Origin: Pseudochelatococcus sp047501465 | Lineage (GTDB): Bacteria > Pseudomonadota > Alphaproteobacteria > Rhizobiales > Beijerinckiaceae | Direction: 5' to 3' | Length of the DNA: 64,000 nt | Assembly (NCBI RefSeq): GCF_047501465.1 | Contig: NZ_JAZDRL010000002.1 | Location: forward strand, 186,001 to 250,000 | Shown: positions 46,732 to 55,480 of the stretch, one piece after another | Numbering within the stretch: position 1 is the first letter of the stretch | Layout of the letters: each line of letters starts with the position of its first letter | Made by a program: the position numbers and the translations under genes | The notes under the pieces: model-generated | The model's input: the letters and a program-made list of their open reading frames with translations, nothing else | Told to the model about the DNA's origin: nothing | The model's database searches: none

Positions 46732-47882
46732 CGACCTGCCCCCTGCTGGATCACTGTCCCGGTCTGACCACCAACATTACGTTGTGATGGCGTATCAGAG
46801 CCTTGCAAGGTTCCGAGCGGCAGTAACGGCAGCGCGCCTTGTCCACCCTTTTGATCCAGAATAACCTTATCAGAACCACCCAACACTTTTTCCAACGTTT
46901 CGATAAACATGCGCTCACGGGTAACGGCAGGTGCCGTCTTATATGTCTCATAGACCTGTGTGAAGCGCGACGCCGCACCACGTGCATCGGCTACTACACC
47001 TTCACGATAACCTTCTGCGGCCTGAATAATACGTGTGGCTTCACCTCGCGCTTCAGGCACGACACGGCTGGCATAGGTTTCGGCCTCATTGCGCACGCGG
47101 TCCTGATCCTGCCGCGCTGCCTGCACATCACGGAACGCATCAATCACCTGCTGCGGAGGATCAACTTTTTGCAGCTGTACCTGGCGAATTTCCACGCCCG
47201 CGCCATACTCATCAAGCTGAGTCTGCATAAGCTTGCGCACTTCTTCTTCGATAGGGCCACGATCGCTCGTTAGAACAGCCTGAATGTTACGGCGACCAAC
47301 CTCTTCACGCATGGCACTTTCGGCCACGGCCTTGATTGAGGCATCAGGATTTTTCAGGTTGAAAACGTAGTTCTGCGGATCGGTGGGGCTCACCTGCCAT
47401 TGCACAGTGAAGTTGATGTCGACGATATTCTCATCGCCGGTCAACATCAGGCTTTCTTCTGGCACTTCGCGTTGGGTAATTCGCTGCGAAGTATCTCCCG
47501 TCCGCTGCCCAACTTCGATGGTGTTCACCGTTGTCACGCGCGGCTTGATAACGCTACCAATCGGGTAAGGGAAATTATAACGCAACCCCTCGCCCGTTTT
47601 GCCAACATAGCGCCCGAAAATCAGATTTAGGCCAACTTCATCGGGGCGTACGGTATAAAAGCCCGTCGCCAGCCAAAGCAAAATAGCTCCCAGGCCGATG
47701 ACAGCAAAACCACGAAAGCCGCCGCCGCCACCAGGGATAAACCCCTTCAGCTTATCCTGCCCGCGTCGCAGCATATCTTCAAGATCGGGCTGTTGCCCGC
47801 CCCCGCCGCCTTGCGGCCCCGTGCCCCACGGTCCTTGTGGTTTCTGGCCCCAAGGACCGCCGCTCTGGTTACTCCAAGGCAT
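46728..47882 (-). CDS. hflK: HflK, FtsH protease modulator
   Basis: Partner of HflC. The Gly/Pro/Gln-rich cytoplasmic N-terminus (WGQKPQGPWGTGPQGGGG) is typical, followed by one membrane helix (FAVIGLGAILLWLATGFYTV), a band 7 domain (PDEVGLNLIFGRYVGKTGEGL, then VQWQVSDP-like VQWQVSPTDPQNYV) and a coiled-coil with EARGEATRIIQAAEGY. The 384 residues make a full-length protein. It is the first gene of hflKC. Confidence 0.96.
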   Translation of the reverse strand: MPWSNQSGGPWGQKPQGPWGTGPQGGGGGQQPDLEDMLRRGQDKLKGFIPGGGGGFRGFAVIGLGAILLWLATGFYTVRPDEVGLNLIFGRYVGKTGEGLRYNFPYPIGSVIKPRVTTVNTIEVGQRTGDTSQRITQREVPEESLMLTGDENIVDINFTVQWQVSPTDPQNYVFNLKNPDASIKAVAESAMREEVGRRNIQAVLTSDRGPIEEEVRKLMQTQLDEYGAGVEIRQVQLQKVDPPQQVIDAFRDVQAARQDQDRVRNEAETYASRVVPEARGEATRIIQAAEGYREGVVADARGAASRFTQVYETYKTAPAVTRERMFIETLEKVLGGSDKVILDQKGGQGALPLLPLGTLQGSDTPSQRNVGGQTGTVIQQGAGR

Positions 47883-48216
47883 AAGTCAGCCATTCCTTAT
47901 TCTGAAGTCTTGATTTTGATTCTCCGCAAAGATACGGAGCGCCTAAAGCTGTTTGCATTCAATGTGATTTAGCAATTGAACGCAAGTCGCGGGAAAATTC
48001 CAAAGCAAAAGCGTTGTGCATCCAACGATGGTCCAATTCAAACACAAATCGCCCTGCTCGAAAGCGATTGGCATTATCCTTGAATCATTAGCAGTGGTTG
48101 CAGATCGCTTTACCTTCCAGCCTCTACGTCCAATTGAATCTCAAATGCTATATAACCTGTTTGGCAACTTGGGTGGCCATGGCGGCGCAGTCAAGCTCTG
48201 AGCGCCTTTTTCACCC
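47883..48216. other. Intergenic region between hflK and folA
   Basis: About 330 bases between genes on the same strand. It should contain the hflKC promoter. I see no gene, no clear terminator for thyA-folA and no repeat. Confidence 0.4.
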
Positions 48217-48780
48217 TCAAAGAGGCGAGCTTTGTCGCTCATAGTCAACAAAAGCAAAAGCATGGTCGTCCCGTTCACCCGCACTATGCGCTTCACGCAA
48301 TACTTCACGAAAAGCCGCTGGATCAATGGGGGGGAAGAAGGCATCCCCATGCGGCAACGCCTCAACCCACGTGAGATGAAGCCGCTGGGTAATAGGTAAT
48401 GCTTGCGCAAACACATCACCCCCCCCAGCGATCACAATCTCGCCAGCGTTATCGCGTTGCGCCAAATCATTCGCCAGTGTTAGCGCCTCATCGAAACTGG
48501 ATGCTCGCACCACTTCGCCATCATCAGCTGATACAGCAAAGGAAGAACGACTTAGCACCACGAGAGGCCTGCCGGGTAAACGGCCTTTGCCAGGGCGCGC
48601 AGGTGGAAGCGATTCGAATGTCTTGCGTCCCATAATGACGGGCTTGCCCATGGTCAGCGCACGAAAACGCGCCAGATCACTGCCCAATCGCCATGGCAGT
48701 GTATTGTTCACGCCAATCACGCCATTCTGCGCAACTGCCGCAACAATCACCACCGGATAATGCAAAATGTTTGCTACCAT
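48217..48780 (-). CDS. folA: Dihydrofolate reductase
   Basis: Reduces dihydrofolate to tetrahydrofolate with NADPH. Motifs: IVAAVAQNGVIGVNNTLPWRLGSDL with the substrate-binding acidic residue after LPWRLG, MGKPVIMGRKTFESL (NADPH), VVLSRSSF and IVIAGGGDVFAQAL. At 187 residues it is somewhat longer than the typical 160-170 because of an insert around the RPGKGRLPGRP loop. It starts 4 bases after the thyA stop with TAAGGCG before the ATG; the pair regenerates the folate that ThyA oxidises. Confidence 0.96.
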   Translation of the reverse strand: MVANILHYPVVIVAAVAQNGVIGVNNTLPWRLGSDLARFRALTMGKPVIMGRKTFESLPPARPGKGRLPGRPLVVLSRSSFAVSADDGEVVRASSFDEALTLANDLAQRDNAGEIVIAGGGDVFAQALPITQRLHLTWVEALPHGDAFFPPIDPAAFREVLREAHSAGERDDHAFAFVDYERQSSPL

Positions 48781-48784
48781 CGCC

Positions 48785-49579
48785 TTAGACCGCTACAGGC
48801 GCCTTGATTGCCGGATGTGGATCATAACCTTCAACAAGGATATCTTCCGCCCGCACCTCGAACAGATCAGTAAGATCCTTGCTGATATGCAGCTTTGGCA
48901 GAGGCCGTGGCGCGCGCTCAAGCTGGGTTTGCGCCTGCTCCATATGGTTAAGGTACAGATGTGCATCACCAAAGGTAATCACAAACTCACCAACTTCCAG
49001 CCCGCACACGTGCGCCATAAGTGCCGTCAACAACGCATAGCTTGCAATATTGAACGGGACACCGAGGAAAACATCAGCTGAGCGTTGGTACAGTTGGCAT
49101 GAAAGCTTGCCATTCGCGACATAAAACTGAAACAGGCAATGGCAAGGTGCAAGCGCCATCTTCGGAATATCGACCGGGTTCCAGGCGCTGACGACAAGGC
49201 GGCGTGAATCAGGATTATGCCTGATCTCATTCAGCACCCACGCGATTTGATCCACTGTCTCGCCATTGGCACCTGCAAATGCGCGCCATTGCTTGCCATA
49301 GACGGGGCCAAGATCACCCTTTTCATCCGCCCATTCATCCCAAATGCTAACGCCATGTTCGCGCAGGTAAGCAATATTGGTGTCACCGCGCAGGAACCAC
49401 AGTAATTCATGCACCACCGATTTCAGATGAACACGCTTGGTCGTGACCAACGGAAAACCTTCAGAAAGGTCAAACCGCATTTGCTGCCCGAACAATGATA
49501 TTGTTCCCGTACCTGTGCGGTCATCCTTGCGGGTTCCGTCTTTCATGATGCGGTCGAGCAAATCTAGGTAAGCGCGCAT
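48785..49579 (-). CDS. thyA: Thymidylate synthase
   Basis: Methylates dUMP to dTMP using methylenetetrahydrofolate. The 264-residue product matches the E. coli length when started at ATG 49579 (MRAYLDLLDRIM), which has AAGGA 9 bases upstream; the open frame to 49669 is ignored. Motifs: DRTGTGTISLFGQQMRFDL, the catalytic cysteine in LAPCHCLFQFYV and QRSADVFLGVPFNIASYALL. It is followed by folA in the classic pair. Confidence 0.97.
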   Translation of the reverse strand: MRAYLDLLDRIMKDGTRKDDRTGTGTISLFGQQMRFDLSEGFPLVTTKRVHLKSVVHELLWFLRGDTNIAYLREHGVSIWDEWADEKGDLGPVYGKQWRAFAGANGETVDQIAWVLNEIRHNPDSRRLVVSAWNPVDIPKMALAPCHCLFQFYVANGKLSCQLYQRSADVFLGVPFNIASYALLTALMAHVCGLEVGEFVITFGDAHLYLNHMEQAQTQLERAPRPLPKLHISKDLTDLFEVRAEDILVEGYDPHPAIKAPVAV

Positions 49580-49869
49580 TCCATAAAATCCTTCAGTGCT
49601 CGGCATTGCGCCCACCAAACTGCGCGTGAACACAGTGAGTGGGACATTAGCCAGACTGTAAAGCGCCAAAACAGAGCATTAACAGATTCGGCTTTTCATA
49701 CTTTTTTAATATATGCACCACTCTTGCTCGATGTTAAAAGCGCCAAAAATAAAATTAAGGCTGTTTTACCCGAAAATAGACCGGGCTTCCATGCACCACC
49801 TTAATGCCAGGATTGCTGCTGGAAATTTTCCTTTAAAATACCTCTTCCCTCGAACCAGAATCGCTCCTA

Positions 49870-50205
49870 TATCTGAAGAGCTGTCGCAAGACAGATATGG
49901 CGATAAATGGTCATCGTAATAAGCCTTTCGGACCCGGGGGCGGTACCCGGCGCCTCCACCAAAGGCCAGCGCAACGTATAGCGTTGGCTTTCGGCGGGGG
50001 CGAAATAGGATCGACGAGGGTGTAAAGGATGTGCTTTCGTTCGGAATGGTTCCGCCGTTATCGGGCCATAGCAATAGTTGCAAACGATAACTATGCTCCG
50101 GTTGCTCAAGCTGCGTAATGCAGCAAAAGTAACCATTACTTGAAGTCCTTGCGGTTAGCCCCGTAAGGCGGGGTTCGGAGGCACCTGGCAACAGAAGCCT
50201 CCACT
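49870..50205 (+). ncRNA. ssrA: tmRNA, circularly permuted two-piece form
   Basis: Rescues stalled ribosomes by trans-translation. The gene is permuted as in other alphaproteobacteria: the acceptor piece comes first and ends in CGCCTCCACCA (to 49961), with a T arm CCGGG-loop-CCCGG. An excised spacer follows, and the coding piece begins GGGGGCGAAATAGGATCGAC at 49996. GGGGGCG pairs with CGCCTCC to close the tRNA-like acceptor stem. The tag frame (50080-50118) encodes ANDNYAPVAQAA and a stop. The 3' part of the coding piece keeps the conserved CACCTGGCAACAGAAG loop between GGAGGC and GCCTCC arms. The outer ends (49870, 50205) are estimates. A minus-strand open frame across it is a shadow. Confidence 0.95.
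50080..50118 (+). other. tmRNA proteolysis-tag reading frame
   Basis: Twelve codons plus TAA read ANDNYAPVAQAA, the degradation tag added to stalled nascent chains. The C-terminal AA is the ClpX recognition end, and the N-terminal AND part is the usual SspB contact. The alphaproteobacterial SspB gene lies about 1.2 kb downstream. Confidence 0.95.
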
Positions 50206-50345
50206 TTCCATTCTAATAAAGCACTTCTCTATGTAATTCGAGCTGCGGACAGCGGATCGAGTGTCTCTGCGTCTGAAAAATCTGGATTAGCCAGCAAAAT
50301 TATATTTCGCATTTTACTGCAAGTGCTTGGTTTATTTAAAAATTT

Positions 50346-50388
50346 CATAAACAAAAATTACAAGAGCCCATTTGGATATGGACTCTTG
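50346..50388 (-). terminator. Terminator of the orphan gene at 50431
   Basis: Hairpin CAAGAG-CCAT / ATGG-CTCTTG with one mismatch and a 6-base loop (50361-50388). Read on the minus strand it is followed by TAATTTTTGTTT, about 43 bases after the stop of the gene at 50431-50883. Confidence 0.7.
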
Positions 50389-50430
50389 ACTGTTTATCCT
50401 GATTACTGATGCTTATGAAAAGCATTTAAT

Positions 50431-50883
50431 CTATATGGCAAAAGAACTCTTTTGCTGAATTCGGCGGAGAGTTTCCCGGCGCGTATTTTCTTGCGTAAGG
50501 ATAATATTAGCAACGCTTCTTTTTTCGAGATCACGTTTATGCTGTGCTTTTTGTTCAAAGAAGTCGTTATCTATTTTTATTGCCTCATCCTCTTTTTGCG
50601 CTGCATCAGCCGTTTTGATAAGCATGTCCAGGAACAGCTTGCCCATTTCCGTCAATGCCTCTCCTTGGCGAGTAAGCATATCAAAAGCAATGGTCTGGAT
50701 GTCCGAATTGATGGTCATATCGGCTTTTTGCTGAAGGATCACGGAAATTAGAACCTGCATGCCATTTGCAGGAGAAATAACCGGCTTGCCGGCGCCAGCG
50801 GCCTCATCATTACGCTTGGAAGAATCCCCAGCACGGATCAAAGAATTAAAACGATTCAAGTGATTTTCACCGACGCCTACCAT
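50431..50883 (-). CDS. Hypothetical protein, helical, unknown function
   Basis: I do not recognise this protein. The 150-residue product has a polar, Asn/Gly/Ala-rich first ~45 residues (GENHLNRFNSLIRAGDSSK), a hydrophobic patch (GMQVLISVILQQ) and a long charged helical C-terminal part (about 95-145) likely to form a coiled coil, ending in RRIQQKSSFAI. No signal peptide or membrane helix. The start at 50883 has AAGGGG 6 bases upstream; the frame extends 11 codons further. It has its own terminator and sits alone between tmRNA and sspB in an AT-richer stretch, which hints at recent acquisition. A secreted substrate (for example type III) is one possibility; nothing proves it. Confidence 0.65.
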   Translation of the reverse strand: MVGVGENHLNRFNSLIRAGDSSKRNDEAAGAGKPVISPANGMQVLISVILQQKADMTINSDIQTIAFDMLTRQGEALTEMGKLFLDMLIKTADAAQKEDEAIKIDNDFFEQKAQHKRDLEKRSVANIILTQENTRRETLRRIQQKSSFAI

Positions 50884-51284
50884 CGCCCACCCCTTATTAA
50901 AAGAATGCATACCCAAAGCATCAGACCAAACGCGGACAATGCTCCGCGGTGGTAATATTTAAGATTTTGTAGATGTTGTTAGCTTCATACCTTTTAATAT
51001 ATTTAGTCAACATTACGGCAGAGTTACGGCAACACGCCTGATTGCAAGGCATAAAGTTATTGCATGCCAGCCGGCGCAGACAATGTCATCCTAACGGCAG
51101 CTGGAACATTCTATCAACAACTTGTGATATAATGATTTTCCTACAGAACGGCATGATATCGCCGCTCAGGTGAATCGATTTCTTGACAGTTTCAGCGCTA
51201 TTGATACTTGTTGGGGCTTGCATAGATGCCTGCAAGTCTGGCATCAAGGTTGTCATAGCATCAGGTAGTTTCAGGCACTCGTAA
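50884..51284. other. Intergenic region between the orphan gene and sspB
   Basis: About 400 bases separating divergent genes. It is AT-rich near the orphan gene and must hold both promoters. No gene or repeat was recognised. Confidence 0.4.
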
Positions 51285-51950
51285 ATGGCTCAGGATTTTA
51301 TTCGTTACGACCTCCATGTTCAGGACGCTCTTCGCGGCGTTGTAAGACGGGTTCTGACTGATGTTGTGCGCGACGGATTGCCGGGCGAGCATCACTTTTA
51401 CATCACCTTTCACACGCAGCATCCTGGCGTACGCCTTTCCAACCGCATGCGCGCCGAATACCCGACTGAGATGACGATCGTCCTCCAGCACCAGTTCTGG
51501 GACCTTACGGTGACCGAACAAGCTTTTGAGGTCGGCCTGTCATTCAAGGGCGTGCCGGAAAAATTGGTGGTGCCTTTCGAAGCACTTACAGGATTTTTTG
51601 ACCGCTCGGTCGATTTCGGGTTGCGCTTTGAGTCAGGCGTGGACATCGACGATGAGGATGATGCGGACGACAGCGATGATGATGAAGAAGAGACCGGGCA
51701 GGTAACGCAAGGCGTTTTCCCACGCCGCGTCTTCGAAGTCGCATCGTCCAACAACGCTGATGAAGTAACCGGCGCAACGTCCTCATCTGAAGAAGCAACA
51801 TCGGCGCCGGATGCAGAAAACGCGGTTACAAAAAATCAGGGCGAAGAACCCTCATCCAAACCTGATGCGGATGATGCCTCTGAAAACGAAACCGAGCATA
51901 CAGGTGCACAGGTTGTGCGGCTTGATGCGTTTCGCAAGAAAAACACCTGA
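51285..51950 (+). CDS. sspB: ClpXP adaptor SspB (alphaproteobacterial type)
   Basis: Tethers tmRNA-tagged proteins to ClpXP. The N-terminal ~125 residues form the tag-binding domain (IRYDLHVQDALRGVVRRVL, HHFYITFHTQHPGV, MTIVLQHQFWDL, VTEQAFEVGLSFKGVPEKLVVPFEALTGFFD pattern). A very acidic, flexible linker follows (residues ~125-137 almost all Asp/Glu, then Ser/Glu/Ala-rich). The C-terminal QVVRLDAFRKKNT is the ClpX-docking XB motif. Length 221 is longer than the E. coli protein because of the linker. It is near the ssrA gene and upstream of fumC. Confidence 0.93.
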   Translation: MAQDFIRYDLHVQDALRGVVRRVLTDVVRDGLPGEHHFYITFHTQHPGVRLSNRMRAEYPTEMTIVLQHQFWDLTVTEQAFEVGLSFKGVPEKLVVPFEALTGFFDRSVDFGLRFESGVDIDDEDDADDSDDDEEETGQVTQGVFPRRVFEVASSNNADEVTGATSSSEEATSAPDAENAVTKNQGEEPSSKPDADDASENETEHTGAQVVRLDAFRKKNT

Positions 51951-52379
51951 TCCGTAATAAAGGAGCATGAACCATTTCAGACTCGAAAGGGAATGGTTCA
52001 GCGCATCCAGTGCACATGCCAACCGTCTGTGATCATGCGCAGCGGTATAATCATGGCAAATTGCCCCTGGATGTGCCGCTATTTTACAGCGTAAGTGACA
52101 AAAGCAACGGTTCGTCACCTGATTTATCGTGATAATAGATTGCTGCCGCAGAAAGCCCTCTTGGCGGATGTGCTGTAGTACGGCTATACCTCTGCTCCAA
52201 TGGAGTGTGGCGCTGCGCCATGCTTACCAGTGAAAAGCAAAGCATCGCCCGCGTAAATTTAGAGCGCTTTCCGATCCTGGCTGATCGGCGCCACTCCAGA
52301 ATGCGGGCATGCCTTGCGCGTGTGGCTTTGAGCGTGCGCTTGCAAAGGTTGAGCGCATCGCCGTTCCAAGGAGCGTCTG
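51951..52379. other. Intergenic region between sspB and fumC
   Basis: About 430 bases. A 9-bp hairpin TGAACCATT / AATGGTTCA (51968-52000) just after sspB could be a weak terminator but lacks a U-tract. The remainder probably carries the fumC promoter. A minus-strand frame of 45 codons (52084-52221) was considered and not accepted. Confidence 0.4.
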
Positions 52380-53771
52380 ATGTCGCAGACTCGTATCGAA
52401 ACCGATTCCTTTGGCCCGATTGAAGTGGCTGCGGACCGCTACTGGGGCGCGCAATCCCAGCGCTCGCTTGAGAATTTCCGCATTGGCACAGAAAAAATGC
52501 CACTTCCGCTTGTTCATGCACTTGCGCTGGTGAAACGTGCAGCTGCTCTGGTGAACAAGGATCTTGGCGTGCTTGATAACAAGGTCGCAGACGCCATTGC
52601 CACCGCTGCACAAGAAGTTATCGACGGCAAGTTTGATGACCACTTCCCGCTGGCTGTCTGGCAAACAGGTTCGGGCACGCAGTCGAACATGAACGCCAAC
52701 GAGGTCATCGCCAACCGCGCGAATGAGATTCTTGGTGCTCCGCGTGGTTCCAAGACGCCTGTGCATCCTAACGATCATGTTAATTGCGGCCAGTCGTCGA
52801 ACGATACCTTCCCGACAGCTATTCACATTGCGGCCGTTCTCGATATCAGCAGCCGCTTGTTGCCTGCGCTGGAGCACCTGCACAAAGCACTGCTTGCGAA
52901 GTCGGCAGAGTTCAAGGACATCATCAAGATTGGCCGCACGCACTTGCAGGATGCAACTCCTGTAACACTAGGCCAGGAATTTTCCGGTTATGCTGCGCAG
53001 ATCGCAACCGGCATCGCGCACGTAAAAACGAGCATCAAATCGCTCTATCCGCTGGCGCAGGGCGGCACCGCCGTTGGCACCGGATTGAATGCGCATCCGC
53101 TGTTTGCAGAGCAGTTTGCCGCAAAAATTGCAGAGATCACGGGTAAGCCATTCGTTACTGCGCCGAACAAGTTCGAGGCGCTGGCCAGCAACGATGCCAT
53201 GGTTTTCGCGCACGGCGCTTTGGTCAGCGTTGCGACCGCGATGTTCAAGATTGCCAACGACATCCGCTTGCTTGGCTCGGGCCCCCGCTCGGGTCTTGGT
53301 GAACTGTCGCTGCCTGAAAACGAGCCTGGCTCATCAATCATGCCAGGCAAGGTTAACCCGACCCAGTCGGAAGCTGTCACCATGCTGACAGCACAGGTTA
53401 TCGGCAACGGCACAACAATTTCGTTCGCTGGCAGCCAGGGCCATCTTGAGCTGAACGTGTTCAAGCCTGTTATTGTTTATGCATTCATGCAATCCGTGCG
53501 CCTGCTGGCTGATGGTGCTGTCAGCTTCACCGACAATTGCGTTGTAGGCATCAAGGCCAATCAGGATCGTATCACTGATCTGCTGCAGCGCTCGTTGATG
53601 CTCGTCACCGCACTTGCGCCTAAAGTGGGCTATGATGCAGCAGCGGATATCGCCAAAGCTGCCCACAAGAATGGCACGACGCTTCGCGAAGAAGCTTTGA
53701 AGTCTGGCAAGGTGACCGGCGAAGAGTTCGATGCGATCGTGCGTCCGCAGGATATGCTGGCGCCGCACTGA
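52380..53771 (+). CDS. fumC: Class II fumarate hydratase FumC
   Basis: Iron-independent fumarase of the citric acid cycle, converting fumarate and L-malate. The 463-residue protein has TETDSFGPIEV-like start, GSGTQSNMNANEVI, the family signature GSSIMPGKVNPTQ and the C-terminal helical domain. The catalytic serine is in that signature loop. AAGGAG lies 6 bases before the ATG. DUF4169 and a ribbon-helix-helix gene follow closely, a common Rhizobiales order. Confidence 0.97.
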   Translation: MSQTRIETDSFGPIEVAADRYWGAQSQRSLENFRIGTEKMPLPLVHALALVKRAAALVNKDLGVLDNKVADAIATAAQEVIDGKFDDHFPLAVWQTGSGTQSNMNANEVIANRANEILGAPRGSKTPVHPNDHVNCGQSSNDTFPTAIHIAAVLDISSRLLPALEHLHKALLAKSAEFKDIIKIGRTHLQDATPVTLGQEFSGYAAQIATGIAHVKTSIKSLYPLAQGGTAVGTGLNAHPLFAEQFAAKIAEITGKPFVTAPNKFEALASNDAMVFAHGALVSVATAMFKIANDIRLLGSGPRSGLGELSLPENEPGSSIMPGKVNPTQSEAVTMLTAQVIGNGTTISFAGSQGHLELNVFKPVIVYAFMQSVRLLADGAVSFTDNCVVGIKANQDRITDLLQRSLMLVTALAPKVGYDAAADIAKAAHKNGTTLREEALKSGKVTGEEFDAIVRPQDMLAPH

Positions 53772-53782
53772 TAGGATACCCG

Positions 53783-54001
53783 ATGGCTGAAGTCATCAAT
53801 CTGCGCCGTGTCCGCAAGGCGCGCGCAAAATCGCAAAAAGAAGAGCAGGCGGCACAAAACCGCCTGCTCTTCGGTGCATCCAAGTTAGAAAAAGCAACGA
53901 CTGCTGCAGCGCGCGAGAAAGATAAACGCCTGCTGGATGGACATCAGCTCTCGCCAATCCAGCTAATCAGCGATACCTCTGATAATGGCGATCCATCTTG
54001 A
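53783..54001 (+). CDS. DUF4169 family protein
   Basis: Short basic protein of unknown function (DUF4169), 72 residues, beginning AEVINLRRVRKARAKSQKE and followed by an Ala/Asn/Arg-rich helix (QAAQNRLLFGASK). AGGA precedes the ATG by 6 bases. It lies 11 bases after fumC and overlaps the following gene by 4 bases, so the three are probably one transcript. Confidence 0.87.
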   Translation: MAEVINLRRVRKARAKSQKEEQAAQNRLLFGASKLEKATTAAAREKDKRLLDGHQLSPIQLISDTSDNGDPS

Positions 54002-54243
54002 CGGACGTGGTCGTTAAACGCTCGGTGATGATTGCAGGACATCGCACCAGCGTATCACTCGAAGCACCTTTTTGGGACGCATTGCGTGAGATCGCTATGA
54101 TCAAAGGTGCATCGGTTGCCAGCTTAATCGTTGAAATCGACTCGCATCGCAGTGACAGCAATCTGTCATCTGCGATACGCTTGTTTGTGCTGGCCCATTA
54201 CCGCGAGGCCACATCAACTATAACGGGCAAGCGACAGGTCTGA
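53998..54243 (+). CDS. Ribbon-helix-helix domain protein
   Basis: Predicted small DNA-binding protein of the RHH_4 type. The product, 81 residues, carries KRSVMIAGHRTSVSLEAPFWDALREIA (strand then two helices), continuing GASVASLIVEIDSH. The start is TTG at 53998, overlapping the previous stop; the next ATG would cut into the strand. The C-terminal end overlaps the convergent dadA gene by 30 bases. Target unknown; it may regulate its own operon. Confidence 0.82.
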   Translation: MTDVVVKRSVMIAGHRTSVSLEAPFWDALREIAMIKGASVASLIVEIDSHRSDSNLSSAIRLFVLAHYREATSTITGKRQV

Positions 54244-55467
54244 GGCATCGATATCCGGCGATTTACCGGTGATGATATCTGCCAGCACACGCCCTGATCC
54301 GCACGCCATCGTCCAACCAAGCGTACCATGCCCCGTGTTTGTGAAGAGGTTCGCCAGACGCGTTGTGCCAATAATTGGTGTGCTATCAGGCGTCATAGGA
54401 CGCAGGCCTGACCATAGCTGCGCATGAGACGGGTCACCGCCGTTCGGGAATAGATCGTGCAACACAAGCGCCAATGTGCCTTTGCGATCAGGGTGCAGCT
54501 TAAGACGATAGCCTGATACCTCTGCCATCCCGCCAACGCGGATACGATCTCCAAGACGGGTGATGGCAACTTTGTAGGACTCATCCAAAACAGTTGAAAC
54601 AGGCGCGCCATTCGCATCAGTGATATCAACCGTAATCGAATAGCCCTTCACCGGATAAACCGGCAAGCGCATCTGCAATGGCTTCAGCAGCTGCGGTGAG
54701 AAGCTACCTAGCGCGACAACATAGTGATCCGCAGTCTCAAGGCCCGCATCAGTGCGCACGCCTGTTACGCGATCTGCGGAAACGTCGAGGCCCTTGATGT
54801 CCACGCCATAGCGGAATGTAACCCCTGCACGCTCAGCAAGTTGCGCCAATCCTTGTGTGAACTTGAAGCAATCGCCCGTTTCGTCGTTCGGCAGCCGCAG
54901 TCCGCCAGCGATTTTGTGGCGCGTAAGGGCAAGCGCGGGCTCTGCCGCCACACACTCATCAACCGATAATACCTCATGCGGCATACCAAACTGGCGCAAT
55001 ATCGCCAGATCTTTTCCCACGTTATCCAGCTGCTGCTGGGTACGGAACAGCTGCAGCGTACCCTGCATGCGCTCATCGTAGCTGATGCCAGTTTCAGTGC
55101 GCAATTGATCAAGGCAATCGCGACTGTATTCGGCAACGCGGACCATACGTGATTTGTTAATTGCATAACGTGCTGGCGTGCAGTTGCCGAGCATCTGCAC
55201 AAGCCAGGCCATCATATCAGCATCAGCGCGTGGGCGCAGGATTAGCGGTGAATGCTCCATGAATAGCCATTTAAGAGCCTTTAGCGGCACATTCGGTGCC
55301 GCCCATGGCGAAGCATAGCCGGGCGAAATCTGGCCAGCATTGGCAAAACTTGTCTCAAGCGCCGGGCCGGACTGGCGATCGAGGACAGTCACCTCACAAC
55401 CCGCCTTCGCAAGATACCATGCTGATGTCACCCCGATGACACCCGCGCCAAGGACAATCACTTTCAT
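54214..55467 (-). CDS. dadA: D-amino acid dehydrogenase DadA
   Basis: FAD enzyme that oxidises D-amino acids, mainly D-alanine, to 2-oxo acids at the membrane. The N-terminal dinucleotide fold is KVIVLGAGVIGVTSAWYLAKAG, followed by GQISPGYASPWAAPNVP; the C-terminal part has WSGLRPMTPDSTPIIGTT and NLFTNTGHGTLGWTMACGSG. The ATG at 55467 gives 417 residues, the normal length; the open frame extends 16 codons more. It follows alr by 13 bases, so the pair probably converts L-alanine to D-alanine to pyruvate and ammonia. Confidence 0.95.
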   Translation of the reverse strand: MKVIVLGAGVIGVTSAWYLAKAGCEVTVLDRQSGPALETSFANAGQISPGYASPWAAPNVPLKALKWLFMEHSPLILRPRADADMMAWLVQMLGNCTPARYAINKSRMVRVAEYSRDCLDQLRTETGISYDERMQGTLQLFRTQQQLDNVGKDLAILRQFGMPHEVLSVDECVAAEPALALTRHKIAGGLRLPNDETGDCFKFTQGLAQLAERAGVTFRYGVDIKGLDVSADRVTGVRTDAGLETADHYVVALGSFSPQLLKPLQMRLPVYPVKGYSITVDITDANGAPVSTVLDESYKVAITRLGDRIRVGGMAEVSGYRLKLHPDRKGTLALVLHDLFPNGGDPSHAQLWSGLRPMTPDSTPIIGTTRLANLFTNTGHGTLGWTMACGSGRVLADIITGKSPDIDASDLSLARYS

Positions 55468-55480
55468 ACTGTGGCAACTC

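Noticed and set aside
49766..50191. Minus-strand open frame of 141 codons
   Set aside because: It runs antisense through the tmRNA gene, whose conserved structure explains the sequence; composition is not protein-like.
52084..52221. Minus-strand 45-codon frame upstream of fumC
   Set aside because: Weak ribosome site, no family resemblance; could not be supported.
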